27,273 nucleotides of DNA from CAZKSN01 sp964555585 (GTDB lineage: Bacteria > Bacillota_I > Bacilli_A > RF39 > UBA660): assembly GCA_964555585.1 (NCBI GenBank), contig CAZKSN010000011.1, positions 1 through 27,273 of the forward strand, read 5' to 3'. The translations under genes and the position numbers were made by a program. The notes under the pieces are model-generated. The model was not told the DNA's origin, ran no database searches, and saw only the letters and a list, made by a program, of their open reading frames with translations. Positions 21,263 through 27,273 of the stretch are shown here, one piece after another (positions within the stretch are counted from its first letter, which is position 1; each line of letters starts with the position of its first letter).

Positions 21263-22376
21263 TAGAATAACTGCATTTCAAATATTTACAATTGGAATTA
21301 TGCTTTCAAATTCATTGTTTGTTGGAATGGGAATTCCAATAATAGCACAAATATGTAGAGAAAATGATTGGGTGATTCCATTTATTGCAATAATATTAGG
21401 GATACTGCCAGTAATAATTTTCTGTAAGCTCTTTTCCTATAAACCTGAATTAAATATTATAGAGAAAAATAAAAAGATTTTTGGAAATATTATCGGTCAA
21501 ATAATAAATTTTATTATATTTTTTTTAATACTTGCTCAGGTAATAATAATCACATGGGCCATGAGTGATTTTGCAAGCACTAAGTATTTAACTGAAACAC
21601 CTACTATATTTCTGTGTCTGCTATTTATTATACCAAGTTTATATGCAGCTGTTAAAGGAATAGAAACTTCTGCAAGAACAATACAGGTAATATTTATTCT
21701 GAACATATTAATTATTTTAACAATTACGACATCTTTACTTCAATATGTGGATTTTGAAAACCTCAAGCCATTCTTTTCACATGGAATAAAGCCTTTATTT
21801 GAAGGTTCTTTTAAATTTATTACTTATCAGTTATCCCCATTTTTAACTCTATTAATTATTCCCAAGGATAATATAATAAATAATAAAAAATTAAATAAAT
21901 TTGTTATTCTTTCATTTATACTTGGAGCCTTCATAATGTTCATAGTCTTCTTTTTTACTCTCTCTGTACTGGGTGTAAATCTGCTTACTATGTACAGATA
22001 TCCTGAATATTATGTTATTAAAAAGGTCGCTATTGGAAATATGCTGGACAATGTTGAGAATTTTCTGTCAATTCACTGGCTATTGAATATGATTACCTGT
22101 TCAATTATGGGTATTTATTTCATAAAACAGTACTTTAAAAATTTATTCAAAATAAAATCAGATAAAAAAACAAATGTAACAATTAGTATTTTTTGTTTAA
22201 TTATTATTTATTTATCTTCCACAGTATTTCCATTAGCTTCAGAAAAGTTTGATTTTATGAGATATAAATTCCCATATTTTATAGGCATTCCAATAATAGC
22301 AGTAATATTTATAACTTTCCTAGTAATATTTATAAGAAAAAAGATAGAGAAAAAATCAAGAAAAAATAATGTTTAG
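21246..22376 (+). CDS. gerB: GerB-family germination receptor permease-like subunit
   Basis: 376 aa, about ten hydrophobic helices, an APC-superfamily fold. The start resembles other GerB proteins: ITAFQIFTIGIMLSNSLFVGMG, then NDWVIPFIAIILGILPV, later TKYLTETPTIF, GIETSARTIQVIFIL, and ENFLSIHWLLNM. B subunits carry the likely germinant-binding site. AAGGAG lies just before the ATG at 21246. It ends with a basic tail, and its last 21 bases overlap the end of the convergent hemW gene, with no terminator between. Confidence 0.92.
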   Translation: MIKKSNRITAFQIFTIGIMLSNSLFVGMGIPIIAQICRENDWVIPFIAIILGILPVIIFCKLFSYKPELNIIEKNKKIFGNIIGQIINFIIFFLILAQVIIITWAMSDFASTKYLTETPTIFLCLLFIIPSLYAAVKGIETSARTIQVIFILNILIILTITTSLLQYVDFENLKPFFSHGIKPLFEGSFKFITYQLSPFLTLLIIPKDNIINNKKLNKFVILSFILGAFIMFIVFFFTLSVLGVNLLTMYRYPEYYVIKKVAIGNMLDNVENFLSIHWLLNMITCSIMGIYFIKQYFKNLFKIKSDKKTNVTISIFCLIIIYLSSTVFPLASEKFDFMRYKFPYFIGIPIIAVIFITFLVIFIRKKIEKKSRKNNV

Positions 22377-23441
22377 TATTTCATTCAATAAGTATATTTT
22401 AAATTCATTAACCATCAGATTATTATCTTTCAATAATAATAATTTTTTCTTAACAGGCTCTTTAATATTAAATTCATCTTGAATGTTAATATTATACTTT
22501 TTATAGAATTCGTGAATATTTATTCCTTCCAATTTTCTTAGTCCAAGCATGATTTCATTTTCCATATCTGCTCTTTTAGATAGTAATATCTCATTACTTC
22601 TGTATTCACTTTTTAAATATTTATTTAAACTTCTTGTATTTTCATATCTAACAGAATTAATATATCCATGAGCTCCCAATCCAAAACCATAATACTCTCT
22701 ATTATTCCAATAATTCAAATTATGAATGCTTTCATAACCATATAGGGCAAAATTACTTACTTCATAATGCACATAGCCTTTTCTTTTTAATTTTTTACAT
22801 ATATAGTTATACATTTTATAATCTAAATCTTCATTTATATTTTTTATTTTATTAATTTCTAAGGCGGTGTTTTTTTCAATTATCAGTGAATATGTACTTA
22901 TATGAGTAGGATTTAATTTTATCAATCTCTTTACATCATTTTTTAAGACCTTATAAGACTCTATTGGTAAAGCATAAATCAAATCTAAATTAAAATTTTC
23001 AAAGCCGTATTCCTTTACTTTTTTTATAGCTTCTACGATATCCTTCTTATTATGTTTCCTGTTTAAAAATTTTAAATTATATTTATTAAAGCTCTCTATT
23101 CCTATACTTAATCTATTAACATTGTTTTTTCTTAAAAATAATAATAATTCAGCTGTAATATCATTTATATTCATTTCAAAAGTGATTTCATATTTTTTAG
23201 TAACATTAAATATTTTTATAAGATCAAACAATCTTTTCAATTGACTTATACTTAAAACTGATGGAGTTCCTCCTCCAATATATACTGAAAAAATCTCTTC
23301 ATTTTCATAAAAAGCTGCTATTTCCTTTTCCAGTGCATCTAAATAATTATCTGCCCAATTGCTGTTATATAAAACTTTACAAAAGTCACAATAAGAGCAG
23401 ATACTACTACAAAAGGGAATATGGATATACACACTTCTCAT
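22356..23441 (-). CDS. hemW: HemW-like radical SAM protein (heme chaperone)
   Basis: 361 aa, near the usual HemW length. HemW, formerly called oxygen-independent coproporphyrinogen oxidase-like, binds heme and an iron-sulfur cluster. The radical SAM cysteines lie in HIPFCSSICSYCDFC (Cys11, Cys15, Cys18), followed by YIGGGTPS (about 54-61), SIGIESF, NLDLIYALP, and the HemW C-terminal domain with HNLNYWNNREYYGFGLGAHGY. True HemN has an additional cysteine and N-terminal extension not seen here. In many Bacillota hemW directly follows lepA; here a surface-protein gene is placed between them. It has its own promoter. Confidence 0.93.
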   Translation of the reverse strand: MRSVYIHIPFCSSICSYCDFCKVLYNSNWADNYLDALEKEIAAFYENEEIFSVYIGGGTPSVLSISQLKRLFDLIKIFNVTKKYEITFEMNINDITAELLLFLRKNNVNRLSIGIESFNKYNLKFLNRKHNKKDIVEAIKKVKEYGFENFNLDLIYALPIESYKVLKNDVKRLIKLNPTHISTYSLIIEKNTALEINKIKNINEDLDYKMYNYICKKLKRKGYVHYEVSNFALYGYESIHNLNYWNNREYYGFGLGAHGYINSVRYENTRSLNKYLKSEYRSNEILLSKRADMENEIMLGLRKLEGINIHEFYKKYNINIQDEFNIKEPVKKKLLLLKDNNLMVNEFKIYLLNEILNIIFS

Positions 23442-23458
23442 ATACTATCACTATATTA

Positions 23459-23486
23459 ATTATATCAAATTTAAATATATTTACAA
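23459..23486 (-). promoter_or_regulatory. Promoter of hemW
   Basis: TTGTAA (23486-23481), 16-base spacer, TGATATAAT with -10 at 23464-23459. Four of six and six of six, with extended TG. The start near 23452 gives a leader of about 11 bases. Confidence 0.55.
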
Positions 23487-23495
23487 TAAGTGATT

Positions 23496-25217
23496 CTATT
23501 CATTGACTAAAACTATTCTGGATGAAATTCCAGAGCCAGCTCCATTTAAATTTGAATAAAAGAATATACCTGCTCCAGCTCCAGAAGATGAATTTCCTCC
23601 TCTTCTAAACCAAGGACTTGATGAAGTTATAAAATCAGAAGATTCAGTATACCAAGAATTTAAACCACTTGATGATAAAGAAACTTCATAAACTGCATCT
23701 CCATATTTTGAATTATTATAAGCAGTATATTCATCATAATATTTTGAATCAGGCATTGTAGAGAAACCTGAAGATCCAGGATACCCACTTAAATAACCCA
23801 TTACATATTCATCTCTTCCTCCACTCATATCGTATATTCCATAAACATTTCCAGTTGTACTTGCTTGTTGACCATTTGAAGAATTATAAAAATATAAACA
23901 AGTAGATGATTGCGTTTCATTTTTAGCTGCTCCAGCACATCCAGTTATTGTTGAACTATTCGTATTGTTCCATACCTCTTTATTTTCACCAGAATATAAA
24001 GTATTTCCATATTTTCCATAAGCTGACTGTGTTAAATATGCTGCAGCTCCCCATTCAATATTTTTAACTATATGTGAATCTATTTCAGATGATATCAGAC
24101 CGTACACATTCCCTGTATTTTCCATACTTCTAATCCAGTTGAAGAATGAAGAAATACTATATTGAGTAAAACTATTTATACTAGGCTTTGTAGTTATATT
24201 TCCTATACTTCCAGTAAATTCAAACTTACCTACCCATATTCCAGTTAACTCTTCAGTTCCAAAAGTAAATGCTGGATGTTTAACAAAGTGAGTATTTGAA
24301 GAGTTATCAGTATAAATTGCAGTTTCATCAGGTGTAGTATTTGTTTCACCAGTTAAAAATTTAATACTTACTACTCCTCCGCTTCCGCTGCAGCCATTGT
24401 GATAGCAGGTTGCTATCTTGTAAGCATATCTTGGTATCCAAACAAAATAAGCAAGTATATCCTCCTCATTCACTTCTTTTCCAATTGCTAATGTACTCTT
24501 ATAATATTGTCTCGTCTTTGTACCGCTTGCTTTTACCAAAACAGCATTAGCCCACTGTTGAGAACCATAATCATACCACTTTTTAGATGTATCAGCTTTA
24601 ACCCATTTACTTCCATTCCATCTTACCGGAATCATATTACTGGCTAATTCAGGTGGATTTACACCTGATTCATCCTCATACGCTTCTTTTACTGTAACAA
24701 ATATAAAAGGATCAGAATCAGTGCCACTTCCAGTAACATTAATTGTTCCTTTAGTATATAAGGCCGGTTTAATTCCAGAAGTTCCCGTCTTTAAAATTAA
24801 CTCCTGACCGCTAGGATTTATGCAATATGCAGAAGTTTCATCCTCTGTCATTGTCCAATAAGGATTTCGGGCTTCTAAATATGAAGACAGACCTCCTACT
24901 GATGTATATTCATCTATATTTAAAAGTCCAATATTATTATAAGTTCCACTGGAACCGCATGTGATGTTTTCTCCAGTACATAGGAATTTATTTGTTTCTG
25001 TAAAATAAAATTCCGGATTATTTAAATTATTGTAAAAAGTATTCAGTTTTGAAGTTAACTGACTGTACGTCACCACAACATTTGATTCTAAAAAATCTGC
25101 TTTAGAAATTGAATAATTATGTTTATTATTTATTGAAATAAGAATTACTGCTATAAATATTATAAAACATGTTAAACACTGAAATAATTTTTTATTAGAA
25201 ATTAAAAACTTTTTCAT
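23496..25217 (-). CDS. Membrane-anchored surface protein with tandem FGE/C-type-lectin-like modules, 573 aa
   Basis: Residues 15-30 are a hydrophobic anchor, with no prepilin Gly-x4-Glu signature. Residues about 70-172 (YNNIGLLNIDEYTSVGG, ARNPYWTMTEDE, GIKPALYTKGTI, GSGTDSDPFIF) resemble a DUF6273-like domain. Residues about 255-570 (AYFVWIPRYAYKI, HPAFTFGTEELTGIWVGKFE, KNIEWGAAAYLTQSAYGKYG, GNVYGIYDMSGG, WFRRGG, GISSRIVL) resemble a formylglycine-generating-enzyme/C-type-lectin fold seen in surface proteins of uncultured gut Firmicutes. The RGG-to-SRIVL tail is also like variable proteins of diversity-generating retroelements, but no reverse transcriptase is here. A GGAAGG ribosome site and own promoter precede it. 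Function is not known; a carbohydrate or host ligand is a guess. Confidence 0.82.
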   Translation of the reverse strand: MKKFLISNKKLFQCLTCFIIFIAVILISINNKHNYSISKADFLESNVVVTYSQLTSKLNTFYNNLNNPEFYFTETNKFLCTGENITCGSSGTYNNIGLLNIDEYTSVGGLSSYLEARNPYWTMTEDETSAYCINPSGQELILKTGTSGIKPALYTKGTINVTGSGTDSDPFIFVTVKEAYEDESGVNPPELASNMIPVRWNGSKWVKADTSKKWYDYGSQQWANAVLVKASGTKTRQYYKSTLAIGKEVNEEDILAYFVWIPRYAYKIATCYHNGCSGSGGVVSIKFLTGETNTTPDETAIYTDNSSNTHFVKHPAFTFGTEELTGIWVGKFEFTGSIGNITTKPSINSFTQYSISSFFNWIRSMENTGNVYGLISSEIDSHIVKNIEWGAAAYLTQSAYGKYGNTLYSGENKEVWNNTNSSTITGCAGAAKNETQSSTCLYFYNSSNGQQASTTGNVYGIYDMSGGRDEYVMGYLSGYPGSSGFSTMPDSKYYDEYTAYNNSKYGDAVYEVSLSSSGLNSWYTESSDFITSSSPWFRRGGNSSSGAGAGIFFYSNLNGAGSGISSRIVLVNE

Positions 25218-25242
25218 AATTTATAACCTTCCTATTATCTAA

Positions 25243-25271
25243 ATTATATATTATAAATTTGAAAAAGTCCA
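25243..25271 (-). promoter_or_regulatory. Promoter of the tandem FGE/lectin-like gene
   Basis: TGGACT (25271-25266), exact 17-base spacer, TATAAT (25248-25243). Four of six and six of six matches, in the 58-base gap after lepA, so the gene need not depend on lepA transcription. Confidence 0.55.
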
Positions 25272-25275
25272 TTTA

Positions 25276-27057
25276 TTATTCATTATTAATTTTTAAAATT
25301 GATAAGAATGCTTCTTGCGGTATTGAAACACTACCTACCTGTTTCATTTTCTTTTTACCCTCTTTTTGCTTTTCAAGAAGTTTTCTTTTTCTGCTTACAT
25401 CTCCACCATAACATTTAGCTAATACATTTTTTTTCATAGCGGATATATCTTCCCTTGCTATAACTTTTGATCCAATAGAAGCTTGAATTGGAACTTGAAA
25501 CATTTGTCTTGGAATTATATTTTTTAAATTTTCAACTATTACTTTCCCTCTTTTATATGCTAAATCTTTATGAACAATTACACTTAAAGCATCAACTATT
25601 TCTCCATTAATCAATATATCAACTTTCACCAGTCTACTCTCTTTGTTACCAATAAATTCATAATCTAAAGATGCATATCCTTTTGTATAGTTTTTTAATT
25701 TATCAAAAAAATCATATACTATCTCTGATAAAGGCAATTCATAGTGAATATTAACTCTTTTTTCATCAATATATTCCAGATTAATATATTCCCCTCTTTT
25801 ATCCTGACATAATTCCATTACAGAACCAATATATTCCTTTGGAATAAAAATACTTGTCTTAACATAGGGTTCTCTTATTTTTTCTATTTTAATAGCATTC
25901 GGCATTTTACTTGGACTGTCTATATATACAGTTGTCTTATCAGTAAGAAAGATTTCATAAATAACTGAAGGAGAAGTCGCTATTAAATCAATATTAAATT
26001 CTCTTTCAATTCGCTCCTGAACAATTTCCATATGCAGAAGTCCCAGAAATCCACATCTAAAGCCAAAACCCAAGGCAGTGGAAGTTTCAGGTTCATATAT
26101 TAATGCAGAATCATTCAATTTAAGTTTTGCCAAAGCCTCTTTTAACTTATCATACTTACTGCCCTCTATAGGATACAATCCACTAAAAACCATTGGTTTC
26201 ATAGGTTTATATCCAGGTAAAGCTTCTGTTTTTTCTTTTTCAAAGCAAATTGTATCTCCAACAGTAATATCACTTATACTCTTAATTCCTGCACATAAAA
26301 AACCTACTTCTCCGGAAACTAAATGTTCCTTTTTAATTTCTTTTGGATTATGCTTTCCTATTTCTAAAACTTCATATATATGGTTGCTGGATAGCATTTT
26401 TATCCTGTCACCTATCTTAATTGAGCCATCCACTATACGAATTAATATTATTACTCCCTTGTATGGATCAAAATAACTGTCAAATATTAGAGCTCTAAAA
26501 GAATTATTGCTTATCTTAGGAGCCGGAATTCTATCAACTACAGCTTCCAGTAAATCTTCAATGCCTTCTCCTGTTTTCGCACTACAGCAAATTATTTCCT
26601 CTTCATCAAAACCAATTGTATTTACCAATTCATTTATAACTTTATCTACATTTGCATTTGGCAAATCTATTTTATTTATTACTGGTATAATTTTTAAATT
26701 ATTTTCAAGTGCTAAATGAAGATTTGCCAAAGTTTGAGCTTCAATTCCCTGAGTAGCATCCACTACTAAAATAGCTCCTTCACAAGCAGCTAGACTACGA
26801 CTTACTTCATATGAAAAATCCACATGACCAGGAGTATCTATTAAATGAAGTGTATAATCCTTGTATTTTAACTCTACAGCATTTAATTTAATAGTAATTC
26901 CACGTTCACGCTCTAAGTCCATACTATCCAGTATCTGAGCTTTTTTTTCTCTTTCAGTTACAGCACCACATTTTTCAAGAATTCTGTCAGCAAGTGTACT
27001 TTTACCATGATCAATATGTGCTATTATAGAAAAATTTCTAATATTCTCTTGTTTCAT
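25276..27057 (-). CDS. lepA: Elongation factor 4 (LepA), ribosome back-translocase GTPase
   Basis: 593 aa, normal for LepA. All motifs are present: P-loop AHIDHGKST (13-21), RERGITIK (switch I), DTPGHVDF, VDATQGIEAQT, NKIDLPNA, the LepA-specific C-terminal domain with MPNAIKIEKIREPYVKTSIFIPKEYIGSVMELCQDKRGEY shortened here, and the tail KKMKQVGSVSIPQEAFLSIL. LepA binds ribosomes and affects elongation and initiation fidelity, especially under stress. It begins at ATG 27057 with GTGAT nearby as a weak ribosome site. No terminator hairpin follows it before the next gene. Confidence 0.97.
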   Translation of the reverse strand: MKQENIRNFSIIAHIDHGKSTLADRILEKCGAVTEREKKAQILDSMDLERERGITIKLNAVELKYKDYTLHLIDTPGHVDFSYEVSRSLAACEGAILVVDATQGIEAQTLANLHLALENNLKIIPVINKIDLPNANVDKVINELVNTIGFDEEEIICCSAKTGEGIEDLLEAVVDRIPAPKISNNSFRALIFDSYFDPYKGVIILIRIVDGSIKIGDRIKMLSSNHIYEVLEIGKHNPKEIKKEHLVSGEVGFLCAGIKSISDITVGDTICFEKEKTEALPGYKPMKPMVFSGLYPIEGSKYDKLKEALAKLKLNDSALIYEPETSTALGFGFRCGFLGLLHMEIVQERIEREFNIDLIATSPSVIYEIFLTDKTTVYIDSPSKMPNAIKIEKIREPYVKTSIFIPKEYIGSVMELCQDKRGEYINLEYIDEKRVNIHYELPLSEIVYDFFDKLKNYTKGYASLDYEFIGNKESRLVKVDILINGEIVDALSVIVHKDLAYKRGKVIVENLKNIIPRQMFQVPIQASIGSKVIAREDISAMKKNVLAKCYGGDVSRKRKLLEKQKEGKKKMKQVGSVSIPQEAFLSILKINNE

Positions 27058-27074
27058 ATAAAATCACTTGATAT

Positions 27075-27083
27075 ATTATATCA
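27075..27083 (-). promoter_or_regulatory. Extended -10 promoter of lepA
   Basis: TGATATAAT on the minus strand (27083-27075) with no strong -35; the start would be near 27068, giving a leader of about 11 bases. Confidence 0.45.
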
Positions 27084-27119
27084 TTAAACTATTTAAAAAT
27101 ATAGTTTATTCTTCAATAT

Positions 27120-27146
27120 AAAAAAAGAATTATAACTGTAATTCTT
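27120..27146 (-). terminator. Terminator after the Gly-rich-tail gene
   Basis: AAGAATTA (minus strand, 27146-27139) pairs with TAATTCTT (27132-27125) around a 6-base loop, followed by a run of Ts on the minus strand to 27120. Confidence 0.75.
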
Positions 27147-27152
27147 CTTTAT

Positions 27153-27273
27153 TTAAAATCTTCCGCCTCCTGAGCCTCCTCCGCCAGAGAATCCTCCGCC
27201 TCCTGAGAATCCGCCTCCAAAGCCTCCTCCGGAAGACATGTTTGATTTTGATATTTCACTGTGAGCCCTGCTA
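27153..27273 (-). CDS. 3' end of a gene for a protein with a Gly-rich tail
   Basis: The last 39 codons and the TAA (27155-27153) of a minus-strand gene running off the right edge. The product ends SRAHSEISKSNMSS followed by GGGFGGGFSGGGG, FSGGGGS and GGGRF. A Ser/Gly/Phe-rich C-terminal tail ending GGRF or GGRW is typical of membrane proteins with a TPM (DUF2207 or YgcG-like) domain, where the tail follows the last membrane helix. With only the tail visible the family cannot be assigned. The hairpin terminator immediately downstream confirms the gene end. Confidence 0.7.
   Translation of the reverse strand, partial: SRAHSEISKSNMSSGGGFGGGFSGGGGFSGGGGSGGGRF

Noticed and set aside
23496..25217. 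Calling the 573-aa protein a prepilin
   Set aside because: The N-terminus has a hydrophobic helix but no Gly cleavage site followed by Glu at +5, so I treat it as an ordinary membrane anchor or signal.
26078..26476. 132-codon plus-strand frame opposite lepA
   Set aside because: It is antisense to the conserved LepA coding region, with no ribosome site or recognisable domain.
1..27273. Mobile element or recent horizontal transfer of the pilus locus
   Set aside because: No transposase, integrase, flanking repeats or tRNA attachment duplication is visible; base composition of the motor genes looks like that of the neighbours. The Gly/Cys repeat region is GC-richer because of its amino-acid content.

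Overview
The window comes from an AT-rich (roughly 28-30% GC by eye), spore-forming member of the Bacillota. Three lines of evidence support this: a gerA-gerC-gerB germinant receptor operon, a spoIVB protease gene, and the 5' end of what looks like spoIIM. The standard code is in use, since TGA is a genuine stop (for example at the end of gerA and nusB), so this is not a Mycoplasma-type genome. The tandem FGE/C-type-lectin-like surface protein and the BspA-type LRR proteins recall uncultured low-GC gut Firmicutes. That placement is inference only.

Layout, left to right. (1) 1-2.2 kb: 5' end of a probable spoIIM (minus), a 36-aa membrane peptide (plus), then a minus-strand operon of ADP-ribosylglycohydrolase, DUF1653 and uppS. 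(2) 2.2-5 kb: two plus-strand genes, a protein with a degenerate J-like N-terminus and helD, the RNA polymerase recycling motor. (3) 5-7.9 kb: minus strand, spoIVB and a tightly coupled nusB-xseA-xseB operon. (4) 7.96-17.95 kb: a ten-gene minus-strand Tad/Flp pilus locus. It encodes Flp pilin, TadE, a giant Gly/Cys-rich prepilin, a small lipoprotein, a TadE/G-like pseudopilin, TadZ/CpaE, TadA/CpaF, TadB, TadC, and two prepilins fused to BspA-type leucine-rich repeats. (5) 18.0-22.4 kb: plus strand, a DUF192 gene divergent from the pilus operon, tRNA-Ser(GCT), and gerA-gerC-gerB. (6) 22.36-27.06 kb: minus strand, hemW, a tandem FGE/C-type-lectin-like surface protein, and lepA. (7) 27.15 kb to the end: the 3' end of a gene for a protein with a Gly-rich tail.

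The pilus locus is the most interesting part. It has the Tad motor (TadZ, TadA, TadB, TadC) and Flp/TadE pilins of the G^QxxxE type. It also has three large prepilins of the type IVa/T2SS class (G^FTLIE-like) whose C-termini are large modular surface domains: BspA LRRs twice, and a Gly-rich sheet domain with a Cys-rich insertion carrying about 40 cysteines. The simplest reading is a Tad-type pilus or pseudopilus carrying interchangeable adhesive minor pilins. No prepilin peptidase and no CpaB are present in the window. A strong promoter precedes flp, and separate extended -10 promoters precede the Gly/Cys prepilin and the LRR prepilins.

Promoters are legible because spacers are short and AT-rich. 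Several operons share an extended -10 (TGATATAAT). Factor-independent terminators repeatedly overlap stop codons of convergent genes. No CRISPR array, insertion sequence, phage gene or rRNA was seen. No intergenic stretch exceeds 300 bases.
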